DNA of 64,000 nucleotides from Streptomyces sp. RPA4-2 (GCF_012273515.2 NZ_CP050975.2:4340001-4404000), one strand, 5' to 3'; shown: positions 16,493 through 24,918, counted from the first letter of the stretch. Notes: generated by a model not told the origin, from the letters alone. A program made the numbers and translations.

Positions 16493-17395
16493 TCAGCCCG
16501 AAAGCAGCAGCTCGGAGCTGATGGTCTCCCACAGCGCGTCGAACCACCGATGGGACTGTTCCACGAACGTGGTGTCCCTCAGCCCGGCTCCGTGCGCGAA
16601 CGGGAAGAGCATCGACTGCGTGCCCTGGACGTCGTACATCTCCAGGTACTCGTGGTCGACCTCCTCCTCGCGCCTGGCCAGGGTGTAGTACGCGAAGAGC
16701 GCCTCGGTCCCGTTGAGCAGGTACAGCTTCACGGGCGGCGTGAAGGGCAGCGCGCGGAAGGCGACGTTGACGTCGATGCCGTGCGTGGCGCGCAGGGCGA
16801 GCAGGTTGTGGCGCAGCACCTGACCCTGGGCGTTGCGGTTGGTGAGCCAGTTGCGCTGGAGCCGTCCCGAGGCCGAGGCGTCCACCGGGGCCGGGAAGGC
16901 CAGGTCGATGTCGCTGCTGGGGAGCAGGACGCGCACGTCCACCTTGGCTGGTTTCATACGGCCCGCGTGAATTTGCCGGAGGGGCTCGCCCATGGCAAGG
17001 GTGAGCGAAATCGAGGTCAGGCAGAGCGCGTCGATCTCCACGTGCCTGGCCCCGAAGGCGGCCGTGATCCGGCCGCCCAGTGCCACCGTGGTGGGCTGCG
17101 GTGAGGCTTCCGGGCCGGTCAGAGCCCGTTCCAGGGTGTCGGCGACGGTGGCCGGGCTCCCCTTGGACATGTTGACGAGCAGGTGCTCCGACTGCAGGAT
17201 GCGCAGCGCCTGACGGACGGCCCCGCGCTCGACGCCGAACTCGTCGGCCAGTTTGGCCTGCGTGGGCATGCGCTGGCCCGGCCGCAGCTTGCCGGACCTG
17301 ATCCGGCTCCGCAGTTCGTCGGCCACCTCACGGTGTGACCTCTGTGGCCGTGGTGACCTGTTCCGCCCATTGGCGGCGGCGTGTTCCGGCTCCAC
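16493..17395 (-). CDS. GntR-type regulator, module 3, with unrecognised C-terminal domain
   Basis: A 300-residue protein closely similar to the module 2 regulator along its whole length. It has a GntR winged helix (about 20-80: FGVERGAVRQALRILQSE) and the same C-terminal landmarks: RALPFTPPVKLYLLN, EALFAYYTLARREEE, FVEQSHRWFDALWE. The GTG at 17395 has no Shine-Dalgarno sequence but sits about 7 nt after a -10-like TAGTGT, so translation is probably leaderless. No enzyme gene follows it, unlike modules 1 and 2. It is divergent from the third small membrane protein, 222 bp away. Confidence 0.85.
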   Translation of the reverse strand: MEPEHAAANGRNRSPRPQRSHREVADELRSRIRSGKLRPGQRMPTQAKLADEFGVERGAVRQALRILQSEHLLVNMSKGSPATVADTLERALTGPEASPQPTTVALGGRITAAFGARHVEIDALCLTSISLTLAMGEPLRQIHAGRMKPAKVDVRVLLPSSDIDLAFPAPVDASASGRLQRNWLTNRNAQGQVLRHNLLALRATHGIDVNVAFRALPFTPPVKLYLLNGTEALFAYYTLARREEEVDHEYLEMYDVQGTQSMLFPFAHGAGLRDTTFVEQSHRWFDALWETISSELLLSG

Positions 17396-17405
17396 GACCG
17401 AACAC

Positions 17406-17434
17406 TACAACTTCGCGCCATCTTTGGGCAGTTG
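17406..17434. promoter_or_regulatory. Promoter-overlapping element of module 3 regulator
   Basis: TACAACT (17406-17412) and AGTTG (17430-17434) with CCATCT and GGG between them match the module 2 element at 16076-16105 base for base at these positions and in spacing. Confidence 0.55.
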
Positions 17435-17482
17435 AAGGATAGGTGGTTATGAGTCGACCCAACGCGGAGATAACTATGAGTG

Positions 17483-17497
17483 AGTTGGTTGCCAACT
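17483..17497. promoter_or_regulatory. Second operator-like element, module 3
   Basis: AGTTGG-TTG-CCAACT, the same element as at 16153-16167. It lies 88 bp from the regulator start codon in both modules, and 133 bp (module 2) or 135 bp (module 3) from the membrane-protein start. Confidence 0.6.
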
Positions 17498-17617
17498 TAA
17501 GCAACATGGTCAAACTTCCCGAAGGGTTGGCCGCCAGAGTCGCCCAGGCACACGTTCGATCGACCAGGTGGACGGTCCCAGCGGGGTCCGCCTCGCCGTC
17601 CCGAAGGAGGGACCGTC

Positions 17618-17803
17618 ATGCCGCTCATCGCCCTCGCCGTCGCCGCCCTCGCCATCGGATTCGAACAGATCATCCAGTGGAGGTACGGGCCGATGGGCCT
17701 CATCGCCTTCGCCGTGCTGACCGTCGGCCTCAAGGCCAAGAACACCACCATCAGCGGCATCGGGGCTGTGATCCTCGTCCTGCTGCTCTCCCAGTCCGGC
17801 TGA
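17618..17803 (+). CDS. Small hydrophobic membrane protein, module 3
   Basis: A 61-residue paralogue of the module 2 protein: three hydrophobic segments, with turns QIIQWRYGPMG and GLKAKNTTISG. The ATG at 17618 has a near-perfect ribosome binding site (AAGGAGGGA). It is divergent from the module 3 regulator. The conserved motif order (F-E/D-Q, QWxYG, LTVGxKAK, IGAV) is shared with module 2, which argues for a maintained function. The function itself cannot be inferred from sequence. Confidence 0.78.
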   Translation: MPLIALAVAALAIGFEQIIQWRYGPMGLIAFAVLTVGLKAKNTTISGIGAVILVLLLSQSG

Positions 17804-18065
17804 TCGGGCGCCACCGTCCGGCAGTCCGGCTGACCGGGTTCCCCTCCGGAGGGGAGCCGGGAGCTCGGTCAGTCCGCACGACGCACCACCGCACGTCGAA
17901 AAACAACCACAACCGCAGTGCTACGGATCACCATCACGCACGAAGAACGATCACGCACGAAGAACCGGAACCCGGAACCCAGAACCCGGAGCACGAGCAC
18001 GGAACCCGGTTCGGGATGCCGCGGCCACAGGGAGGAGCAGGAGTCGGGCCAGTAGAACGCGGGAA

Positions 18066-19322
18066 TCAGAAGATGTCCGGGCACCACGGTCGCCTGGACG
18101 TGCGGAGCAGGGCGTCGGCCACGGAGGCGGCGCCCTCTCGTTCTTCCCGCACCCGCCCGAGCGCGGCGAGCCGCACCGCCGACGCTTCGCCGAGCCACAG
18201 GGCCGACAGCTCACGCACGTCCAGCGTGAGGTCGGCGCTCTGTCCGGTCGGAGCACACACCGCCCCGTCCGGGCCCGCGTCCAGCCGGTAGCGCCCGGCG
18301 GACAGTCCGTCCCCGTCGGTGACGTCCAGGACGAGAGTCCCCGAGCCGGCGTACGTACGCGCCTCCATCGCCCGTACGACATCCAGGATCCGCACCCACA
18401 GCCAGTCCGCCTGGGTGGTGATCCGGGCGGCGCGCGGATCAGGCAGGAAGTCCGGCAGCAGGTCGTCGGGGGCGCGCCAGCCGGTCTTGACCTGGGTGAT
18501 CCAGTCGATCGAGCAGAGGTAGTGCCACAGGGCGCGCTCGGCGGCGGGGGTCACTCCGATCAGCCATTTCACGGTCGCCGTGTTCAGCGGCTGCTTCGCG
18601 TCGCCCCAGTTGTCGTCCGACTTGTAGGCGACCAGTCCCTCCACCTCGCCGTCCGCCGAGCGGTACACGGCGTAGAACGGCTCGGTCCACGTGGTGCCGT
18701 CCGGCTTCAGAGCGCCGGTGTTCACCTGCCACCAGCGCTCCACACGGCTCACCACGCCCGGCTGGGTGCGGCTGAGCCGTGCGTGCAGTTCCGGGCCGGT
18801 CTTCCGCACCTCCTCGCCGTCCACCAGGTCGATGCGGCCGCCGTCGGCCGGGCCCGACCAGCGGCGGTCGAGGCCGGTCCTGGGGACGTCGACGGTCCAC
18901 TGGGTGGCGGTGGTGGCGGGTCCGAAGCCGTACCGCCCGTAGATCGGGTACTCCGCGGCGATCAGCGTGGCGACCACGTCGCCCCGCTCCTTCGCGGCCG
19001 TGAGGGCGGTGCCCATCATCCGGGTGAGGAGGCCGCGGCGGCGGTGGGTGGCGGTGACGGAGACGTTCGTGATCGCTTCGGCGGGGACGTGGGCGCCGCC
19101 CACGGTGGTGAGCTGCTGCGGGAACGAGCGGAAGGTCGCGACGCATCGGCCGGCGTCGAAGGCGCCGAGTGTGCGGGGCAGGAGCATGTACGCGCCGCGG
19201 TCGGCCGTCTCCTGCTCCGAGACGGCCGGGGAGCGCAGGAACCCTGTGTTCAGCGCGCGGATCCAGTCCGGGATCTCGGTCTCGGTGATCGGGCGTACGT
19301 CTATTCCATCGCGGCGGCTCAT
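18066..19322 (-). CDS. Eis-family GNAT N-acetyltransferase
   Basis: A 418-residue protein of the Eis (enhanced intracellular survival) type. It has an N-terminal GNAT domain with acetyl-CoA loop [15 protein letters not shown] (about 91-105), then the Eis middle sequence [14 protein letters not shown] second GNAT-like domain follows, and a C-terminal SCP2-like domain ([33 protein letters not shown]). In mycobacteria Eis acetylates aminoglycosides and other amines at several positions as a hexamer. The Streptomyces substrate is unknown. The ATG at 19322 gives the full family N-terminus ([10 protein letters not shown]). It is a single gene flanked by a long palindromic intergenic repeat. Confidence 0.88.
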   Translation of the reverse strand: MSRRDGIDVRPITETEIPDWIRALNTGFLRSPAVSEQETADRGAYMLLPRTLGAFDAGRCVATFRSFPQQLTTVGGAHVPAEAITNVSVTATHRRRGLLTRMMGTALTAAKERGDVVATLIAAEYPIYGRYGFGPATTATQWTVDVPRTGLDRRWSGPADGGRIDLVDGEEVRKTGPELHARLSRTQPGVVSRVERWWQVNTGALKPDGTTWTEPFYAVYRSADGEVEGLVAYKSDDNWGDAKQPLNTATVKWLIGVTPAAERALWHYLCSIDWITQVKTGWRAPDDLLPDFLPDPRAARITTQADWLWVRILDVVRAMEARTYAGSGTLVLDVTDGDGLSAGRYRLDAGPDGAVCAPTGQSADLTLDVRELSALWLGEASAVRLAALGRVREEREGAASVADALLRTSRRPWCPDIF

Positions 19323-19372
19323 GGGGGCACGCTAGGTGTTCACGACCGGGGCTGTCGCGGGTTTTCTCGCCC

Positions 19373-19587
19373 CGCCGCCCCTACCCGACCCGTCCCGTAC
19401 CCGGGGGCTCCGCCCCCAGACCCCCGTCGGCCTTAGGGCCTTGTCCTCAAACGCCGGACGGGCTGGGTAGTCAGCCCGTCCGGCGTGTGAGGACGAGCCC
19501 TTCGGGCGATGGCGGGGGGTCCAGGGGCGCAGCGCCCCTGGCGGGTCTCGGGGCGGAGCCCCGGGGATGGGTCGGGTAGGGGCGGCG
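19373..19587. repeat. Long nested inverted repeat (intergenic palindrome)
   Basis: Outer arms 19373-19396 and 19564-19587 are 24-bp inverted copies with one mismatch. Inside is a hairpin with 23-bp arms (19443-19465 and 19472-19494, one mismatch, 6-nt loop). A further perfect 10-bp repeat, CCAGGGGCGC-A-GCGCCCCTGG, begins near 19521. This type of palindrome is common between Streptomyces genes. Here it separates the co-directional asparaginase and Eis genes and probably terminates transcription. Confidence 0.75.
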
Positions 19588-19609
19588 GCGGCGAAGAAAC
19601 CCGCCTCGG

Positions 19610-20695
19610 TCAGAACGTGGCGCGGATCTCGCCGACCTCCGCGCTCCCGCCCATCAGCGGAGCGCGTCCGATCCTCGACACGACCGGCGCGTCCAGACCC
19701 ACCCGGGCCAGCGTGCGCGCCAGGACGGGACCCAGCGCCCGGCCACCACCGTCGTCGATCTTGAAGGCGAAGGCACGGCCGTCGGGCAGGGCCACCGCCT
19801 GGACGGCCTCCGCACCCATCTTGGACAGCACCCCGGGCACCTCCCGCATCAGCCACGTGTCGGGCCGCCGCGTACCGGCGACGTACTCGGGATGGGCCCG
19901 CATCGCATCGGCCACCCGCCGCTCCGCGGAACCCGGCGCGGCGGCGACGAAGGAGCGGAACGCCCGCGCCAGCCCGGTGAGGGTGAGAGCCATCAGCGGC
20001 GCCCCGCACCCGTCCGTACCGACCGCCGCCACCGGCTCCCCCGCCGCCTCCTCGACCACGGTGTGGATGAGCTGCTGAAGGGGGTGACCGGGGTCGAGGT
20101 AGGACTCCAGCGGCCAGCCCCGCTGCGCGCACACGGCCAGCATCGCCGTGTGCTTGCCGGAACAGTTCATGGTGACCCGGTCGCGCACACCGCCGGCGGC
20201 GAGATAGGTCTCCGCCTCCACCGGGTCCAGCGGCAGGTCCGGCGGGCACTGCAACAGCTCGGCGCTCAGCCCGTGCTCGTCCAGCATCTTCCGCACGAGA
20301 TCGAGGTGGAAGGTCTCCCCGGAGTGGCTGGCGGCGGCGAGGGCCAGCCGTTCACCGGTCAGGTCGAGGCCGGCCCGCAGCACCCCGGCCGCCTGCATCG
20401 GTTTGTTCGACGAACGCGGAAAGACCGGTGTGTCCACGTCGCCGAGCGCCCATTCGACCGACCCGTCCGCGGCCAGCACCACCAGGCTGCCCCGATGGTG
20501 CCCCTCGACGAATCCCGAACGGACGACCTCGGCCAGAACGGGAAGGCCCGGAGGAGTCCGGACCGGCTGTGGGGCCCGGAGCGCTTGGCGGGCCTCACCG
20601 GCCGTGGCCTCCGAGTGGACCCGCGGGACCGAGGAGACCGAGGCGATCGAGGGAGACGACGGGGGTATGGAGGGGTCTGCGGGGGCGGCGGACAT
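19610..20695 (-). CDS. L-asparaginase (Asparaginase_II, AnsA-like)
   Basis: A 361-residue protein of the asparaginase II family (PF06089), unrelated to the E. coli AnsB fold. Recognisable segments are VVRSGFVEGHHRGSLVV, VFPRSSNKPMQA, ASHSGE, MNCSGKHTAML, GTDGCGAPL and the C-terminal KIDDGGGRA. Members hydrolyse asparagine to aspartate and ammonia and are cytosolic. The open frame runs to 20827, but the ATG at 20695 has a GGAAGG ribosome binding site. The first 40 residues are Pro/Ser-rich and probably disordered. It is followed by the long palindrome at 19373-19587. Confidence 0.85.
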   Translation of the reverse strand: MSAAPADPSIPPSSPSIASVSSVPRVHSEATAGEARQALRAPQPVRTPPGLPVLAEVVRSGFVEGHHRGSLVVLAADGSVEWALGDVDTPVFPRSSNKPMQAAGVLRAGLDLTGERLALAAASHSGETFHLDLVRKMLDEHGLSAELLQCPPDLPLDPVEAETYLAAGGVRDRVTMNCSGKHTAMLAVCAQRGWPLESYLDPGHPLQQLIHTVVEEAAGEPVAAVGTDGCGAPLMALTLTGLARAFRSFVAAAPGSAERRVADAMRAHPEYVAGTRRPDTWLMREVPGVLSKMGAEAVQAVALPDGRAFAFKIDDGGGRALGPVLARTLARVGLDAPVVSRIGRAPLMGGSAEVGEIRATF

Positions 20696-20860
20696 CGGCG
20701 GTGGCCTTCCGGGACGGGACCCGCGCGTGATCGGACCGGGACGCCGCACCGGGGATGTCCCGGATGCCGCCGGCCGAGCGCCGCGACCGCGTCCCCGGGC
20801 CGTTCCCGGTGCGGCCGCAGCGACCACCGCACACCCCCGGGATCGCCGGGGGCCACCGCG

Positions 20861-21592
20861 TCACATGAGCAGGTCGTCTACTTGTGCTTCCCCATCACGG
20901 TACCTGCGGGCGATCTCGGCGCTGCAATCGTCGGCCGTCCGCTGCAGCCGCTGGCGGCGCCGGGAGACCTGCTGCTCGTAGCGCACCAGCCGCCCCATTC
21001 CCTCGACCAGCTCCTCGTCCGTACGGGCCTCCAGGTCCGACAGCTCCACCTCGGAGAGCATGTCGGAGGCGAGCCGGCGGTACTCCTCACCGCGCGGTGT
21101 GCCCACCGTCACATGGCGGGCCGAGGATCGGTGCCGGGCCGGCGCGTCCGTCAGGATCTCCGGGAGCCGGTCGACGACCGAGGGCTCCCCCGCCGCCCCG
21201 CGCCCGGCGGCCGAAGCCGAGGACGCCGATGTGGACGCGGATGGGGATGGGGATGGGGAATCGGACGATCCTCCTGGGCCCCCCACATCCGCGCCGGGCG
21301 CCCGCAGGCCCCCACGTCGCGCGAGCTCCGCCCGCAGGATGTCGATACGGCCCTGGAGCAGCCGTCGCACATAGCTGAGGTCGGCCTCGTCGCGCTGGGC
21401 GTCGCGCCGCAGGGTCCGCAGTTCGGGCAGCCGCAGCAGGGTCAGATCGGGCTGGGGCGAGTCCGGGGGCAGCGGACTGTCGGTGCGCTGCGCGGGAGGG
21501 CGGTGGGCTCCCGCGCGACCGCCTCCCGTCCGTGGATTCGTCCGGGTCAATGACACGACTCCGGGCGGCTGCCCGGTACTCGGTGTGCTCAT
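20861..21592 (-). CDS. rsiG: RsiG, c-di-GMP-dependent anti-sigma factor of sigma-WhiG
   Basis: A 243-residue, mostly helical protein. It contains two copies of the c-di-GMP signature E-X3-S-X2-R-X3-Q-X3-D described for RsiG: E69-S73-R76-Q80-D84 in DEADLSYVRRLLQGRID and E206-S210-R213-Q217-D221 in YEQQVSRRRQRLQRTAD. The two helices are separated by a low-complexity Pro/Ser linker (about 96-130). In Streptomyces venezuelae, RsiG armed with c-di-GMP sequesters WhiG and blocks the switch to sporulation. The whiG gene is not in this window. The ATG at 21592 follows GGAAGAGG. It is divergent from dtd. Confidence is high because both motifs are exact. Confidence 0.93.
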   Translation of the reverse strand: MSTPSTGQPPGVVSLTRTNPRTGGGRAGAHRPPAQRTDSPLPPDSPQPDLTLLRLPELRTLRRDAQRDEADLSYVRRLLQGRIDILRAELARRGGLRAPGADVGGPGGSSDSPSPSPSASTSASSASAAGRGAAGEPSVVDRLPEILTDAPARHRSSARHVTVGTPRGEEYRRLASDMLSEVELSDLEARTDEELVEGMGRLVRYEQQVSRRRQRLQRTADDCSAEIARRYRDGEAQVDDLLM

Positions 21593-21817
21593 GTGCCTCT
21601 TCCGTCCCCTCAACCGGCGCGGTCCACCCCACGGTTGCACCGCAACACACGCATCGTGCCACCCCAAGTGGACGCTATGTGACCGAGTGCCCCTGATCAG
21701 ACCTAGATGGGGGGTTAAGGATAAAAAAAGAAACCCCAAAGGGCGCTCCGGGGACCTCCGGAGGACTTCGCCGGACCCTCCGAAGCGGTCTTCGCCGCGC
21801 ACGGCATGATGGTCTCC

Positions 21818-22243
21818 ATGCGTGCGGTGGTGCAGAGGGTGGACGGCGCGAGCGTCGTCGTGGACGGCGAGACGGTCGGGGCGATCGACGGCGAGGGCCT
21901 GTGCGTGCTCGTCGGCGTCACGCACGACGACACCAAGGAGAAGGCGGCCCAACTGGCCCGCAAACTCTGGTCGATCCGCATGCTGGACGACGAGAAGTCG
22001 TGCAGCGACGTCGACGCGCCGCTGCTCGTGATCAGCCAGTTCACGCTGTACGGCGACGCGCGTAAGGGCCGCCGCCCCACCTGGAACGCGGCGGCGCCCG
22101 GCGATGTCGCCGAGCCCCTCGTCGACGAGGTCGTCGCCCAGCTCCGCGCACTGGGCGCGACGGTGGCGACGGGCCGTTTCGGCGCCCGGATGCGCGTCTC
22201 CCTCACCAACGACGGCCCGTTCACCGTCGTCGTCGACATGTGA
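21818..22243 (+). CDS. dtd: D-aminoacyl-tRNA deacylase
   Basis: A 141-residue enzyme that hydrolyses D-amino acids (and glycine) from mischarged tRNA in the cytosol. It shows the DTD signatures: [13 protein letters not shown] at the N-terminus, [19 protein letters not shown] in the middle and the C-terminal [11 protein letters not shown] with the cross-subunit Gly-cisPro region. The length is typical. The in-frame upstream ATG at 21806 adds only MMVS; the ATG at 21818 is the conserved start. The stop is followed by three copies of a 12-bp CGACGGGTGACG repeat (about 22251-22300). Confidence 0.95.
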   Translation: MRAVVQRVDGASVVVDGETVGAIDGEGLCVLVGVTHDDTKEKAAQLARKLWSIRMLDDEKSCSDVDAPLLVISQFTLYGDARKGRRPTWNAAAPGDVAEPLVDEVVAQLRALGATVATGRFGARMRVSLTNDGPFTVVVDM

Positions 22244-22315
22244 CGACCGCCGACGGGTGACGGGCGCCCGCCGACGGGTGACGGCCGTCGACGGGTGACG
22301 CATGACCAGTGCCGG

Positions 22316-23281
22316 CTACGGCTCGACGACGACCTCCTGCGCCGCGGCCGTGTTGTCCGCGAGCAGCGGCGCGTCGAGCGGTACGTTCCGCTTCACCAGC
22401 GCCAGCGCGATCGGGCCGAGCTCGTGATGCCGTACGGCGGTGGTGATGAACCCGATCTTCCGGCCGTCGGGGCCGTCGCCCGCCAGGCGGAGTTCGGCGC
22501 CGTGCGGCGGGAGGTGGACCTCGCTGCCGTCCAGGTGCAGGAAGACCAGCCGACGCGGGGGCTTGCCCAGGTTCTGCACCCGGGCCACCGTCTCCTGGCC
22601 CCGGTAGCAGCCCTTCTGCAGATGCACGGCGCTGCCGATCCAGCCCAGCTCGTGCGGGATGGTGCGGTGGTCGGTCTCGAAGCCGAGCCGCGGGCGGTGG
22701 TGCTCGACGCGCAGCGCCTCGTACGCGAGCAGCCCGGCGGCCGGACCGGCCTTCTCCGCGTACGACTCCAGGTCCGTGCGCGGCAGGAGGAGATCACGCC
22801 CGTACGGCGTCTCGCGGACGACGACGCCCTCGGGGACCTCGGCGATCGAACCGGCGGGCAGGTGCACGACCGCGAAGTCGCCCGTGCGGTCGGCGACTTC
22901 GGCACGGTAGAAGAACTTCATGGACTCCAGGTACGCGATCAGCGCGTCCTGGGTGCCGGGCTCCACGTGGGCCCAGGTCGTGGTGCCGTCGTCCACGAGG
23001 TACAGCGCGTGTTCGATGTGGCCGTGCGCGGAGAGGATCAGCGCCTCGGTGGCACGCCCCACCGGGAGGTCCGTGACGTGCTGGGTGAGCAGCAGGTGCA
23101 GCCAGCTCAGCCGGTCCTCGCCGGTGACGGCGACGACGCCGCGGTGCGAGAGATCCACGAAGCCGGTGCCGTCGGCGAGGGCGCGCTGTTCACGGAACAG
23201 GTCGCCGTAGTGGGCGGCGACGTCTTCGTCCACGCCCTCGGCGGGGACCGCGCCGGGCAGTGCCAGGAGGGGGCTCTTCAT
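22316..23281 (-). CDS. ygfZ: Folate-dependent Fe-S cluster assembly protein YgfZ (GcvT-like)
   Basis: A 321-residue protein of the YgfZ/IbaG-associated GcvT-fold family. Such proteins use tetrahydrofolate to support maturation or repair of Fe-S enzymes. The diagnostic motif KGCYRGQE, with its reactive cysteine, is near residue 223. The N-terminal GcvT-like part is also visible (FVDLSHRGVVAVTGEDRLSWLHLLLTQ). The ATG at 23281 starts MKSPLLALPG; the upstream open region to 23326 overlaps the Nur-side intergenic sequence. It lies 94 bp downstream of nur on the same strand. Confidence 0.92.
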   Translation of the reverse strand: MKSPLLALPGAVPAEGVDEDVAAHYGDLFREQRALADGTGFVDLSHRGVVAVTGEDRLSWLHLLLTQHVTDLPVGRATEALILSAHGHIEHALYLVDDGTTTWAHVEPGTQDALIAYLESMKFFYRAEVADRTGDFAVVHLPAGSIAEVPEGVVVRETPYGRDLLLPRTDLESYAEKAGPAAGLLAYEALRVEHHRPRLGFETDHRTIPHELGWIGSAVHLQKGCYRGQETVARVQNLGKPPRRLVFLHLDGSEVHLPPHGAELRLAGDGPDGRKIGFITTAVRHHELGPIALALVKRNVPLDAPLLADNTAAAQEVVVEP

Positions 23282-23375
23282 ATCCACACAGCCTACGACC
23301 CGGCAGCCGCCGAATTTATTTCTCATTTCCCGGAAGCCGTGCTTCCTGCTCCCTGCCGGCCACCGCGCCCGGCTC

Positions 23376-23798
23376 CTACTTCTTGGCCGCGCAGTCCTCG
23401 CAGCGGCCGAAGATCGCGAAGTGCTTCATGTCCGTCTCGAAGCCGAAGGTGTCGCGGAGCTTCGCGGTGAACTCCGCGGCGACCGAGATGTCGGCCTCGA
23501 TGACGTTCGTACAGTCCCGGCACACCAGGTGGATGTGGTGATGGCGGTCGGCCAGGTGGTACGTCGGCGCGCCGTGCCCGAGGTGCGCGTGGCTGACCAG
23601 GTCCAGCTCCTCGAGCAGCTCCAGCGTTCTGTAGACCGTCGAGATGTTGACACCGGAAGCCGTTTTGCGCACTTCGACCAGGATGTCGTCCGGGGTCGCG
23701 TGCTCCAGCGTGTCCACGGCTTCGAGCACAAGCTGCCGCTGCGGAGTCAGCCGGTAACCGCGCTGCCGCAGATCGCTCTTCCAGTCGGTGCCTACCAC
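23376..23798 (-). CDS. nur: Nickel-responsive Fur-family regulator Nur
   Basis: A 140-residue Fur-family repressor. The winged helix (LTPQRQLVLEAVD, SGVNISTVYRTLELLEEL) is followed by a dimerisation domain. The metal ligands of Streptomyces Nur are all present at their known positions: His33, His86, His88 and His90 for one site, and His70, His72 and His126 for the nickel site. Cys93/Cys96 and Cys133/Cys136 complete the usual cysteine pairs. Nur with nickel represses nickel uptake and sodF and so switches between Fe- and Ni-superoxide dismutase. The start is GTG at 23798. It lies just downstream of a receiver-like gene and upstream of ygfZ. Confidence 0.94.
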   Translation of the reverse strand: MVGTDWKSDLRQRGYRLTPQRQLVLEAVDTLEHATPDDILVEVRKTASGVNISTVYRTLELLEELDLVSHAHLGHGAPTYHLADRHHHIHLVCRDCTNVIEADISVAAEFTAKLRDTFGFETDMKHFAIFGRCEDCAAKK

Positions 23799-23808
23799 GC
23801 CGCCCAGT

Positions 23809-24213
23809 CTAGGCGGCCAGGATCTCTCTGACGCGGGTCACGACGTTCTCCAGGCTGAAGGGCTTGGGGAGGAGGACCACCGGGACCTCGCGGCCGCCGT
23901 CGCGCAGGAGGCGGGCGACGTCCGCGCCGTCGAAGTCCGGGAGGCGTACGTCGAGCACCACGAGGTCGGGGGTCTCGGCGTACGCGGTGTTCAGCGCGGC
24001 GACGCCGGTACCGACCGCGGTGACGGCGAAGCCCGCCAGCCGGAAGGTCTCGGTGAGCAGCTCGCGGACGTCCTGCTCGTCGTCGACGACGAGCACCCGG
24101 GCGGGAGCGGCCGCGGGTACCGGAGCCGGTACGGGAGCAGGCGCGGCGGCAGGCGCGGGTACGGGTACGGGTGGGTTCGGGGGCACTTCGGGAACGAAAG
24201 TGGGGCCGGTCAC
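23809..24213 (-). CDS. Single-domain receiver-like protein with internal deletion
   Basis: A 134-residue protein. Residues 1-38 are a Pro/Ala/Val repeat (VPAPVPAP type), then a response-regulator receiver: RVLVVDDEQD with the acidic pocket, VVLDVRLPDFDG with the phospho-acceptor Asp, and PKPFSLENV with the conserved Lys-Pro. About 22 residues are missing between strand beta4 (VPVVLL) and KPF, removing the conserved Thr/Ser and helix alpha4. It may not switch normally. No output domain or adjacent kinase is present. The GTG start at 24213 lies in the loop of a hairpin (24200-24236) and has no good ribosome binding site, so the true start is uncertain. Confidence 0.6.
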   Translation of the reverse strand: MTGPTFVPEVPPNPPVPVPAPAAAPAPVPAPVPAAAPARVLVVDDEQDVRELLTETFRLAGFAVTAVGTGVAALNTAYAETPDLVVLDVRLPDFDGADVARLLRDGGREVPVVLLPKPFSLENVVTRVREILAA

Positions 24214-24236
24214 CCTCGTAGAGTTACCGGCCCCAC
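24200..24236 (-). terminator. Hairpin downstream of the nitrobindin-like gene
   Basis: A perfect 11-bp stem (GTGGGGCCGGT at 24200-24210, ACCGGCCCCAC at 24226-24236) with a 15-nt loop lies about 70 bp after the minus-strand stop at 24309. The annotated start of the receiver-like gene falls inside its loop. Confidence 0.6.
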
Positions 24237-24308
24237 ATCAGAGAAGCGTGAACTTTCCCTGTACATCGCTTGAGAGAGTCGCGACCGACGCCGCGACCGA
24301 CGGCGGGC

Positions 24309-24884
24309 CTACTTGAAGAACGCGATCCCGTCGTCCGGCATGTCGTCCGGGAGGGCCTTGGCCCAGCGCTCGACGTCCTCCGGGGTGACGACCTTCTTCA
24401 GGTGCGCGGACATGTAGGGGCGCAGCTCGACCTCGGGGGTCTGCTTCTCGCCGACCCACATGAGGTCGCTCTTCACATAGCCGTACAGACGCTTGCCGCC
24501 GGTGTACGGACCGGACGCGGCCGTTCGCGCCACCGCGTCCGTGACCAGGTCGATCTGCGGCTTCTTGTCGGCCAGGTCGCCGTACCAGATCTCGACGACA
24601 CCGTCGTCGCGGGTCATGACGACCTCGACCTTGCGGCGGGGGTCGATGCGCCAGAAGCCCGACTCGGACTCCAGCGGCCGGACCTTGTTCCCGTCGGCGT
24701 CGAGCACCCAGGTGTGCGAGTGGTACTCGAGGAAGTCGCGCCCGTCGTGGCTGAAGGTGACCTCCTGCCCGAAGTTGCACTTCTCGGAGCCGGGGAATTC
24801 GTGGACACCCGCGCCGGCCCAGTCGCCGAGCAGGAAGGCGAGGGGGAGCAGGTCCTTGTGGAGGTCGGACGGGATCTCGATCAT
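24309..24884 (-). CDS. Nitrobindin-like heme-binding beta-barrel protein (FABP-like, DUF1794)
   Basis: A 191-residue protein of the bacterial nitrobindin family, a 10-stranded barrel similar to fatty-acid-binding proteins. Landmarks are LAFLLGDWAGAGVHEFPG near residues 16-33, FGQEVTFSHDGRDFLEY, and SESGFWRIDP. Actinobacterial members bind ferric heme and are proposed to scavenge or isomerise peroxynitrite. The ATG at 24884 fits the family start. A 33-codon membrane-peptide gene lies just upstream on the same strand, 34 bp away, and may be co-transcribed. Confidence 0.85.
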   Translation of the reverse strand: MIEIPSDLHKDLLPLAFLLGDWAGAGVHEFPGSEKCNFGQEVTFSHDGRDFLEYHSHTWVLDADGNKVRPLESESGFWRIDPRRKVEVVMTRDDGVVEIWYGDLADKKPQIDLVTDAVARTAASGPYTGGKRLYGYVKSDLMWVGEKQTPEVELRPYMSAHLKKVVTPEDVERWAKALPDDMPDDGIAFFK

Positions 24885-24918
24885 GAGCAGCTTTTCGTCG
24901 TCGACGTCAGAGGCGGGG

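Noticed and set aside
13088..17803. Classical toxin-antitoxin interpretation of the triplicated modules
   Set aside because: The regulators are ~300 residues and divergent from the small proteins. Type II pairs are short co-directional genes, and no known toxin family is recognised.
10682..17803. Island as a prophage or integrative element
   Set aside because: No integrase, transposase, tRNA or direct-repeat attachment site was seen at its borders.
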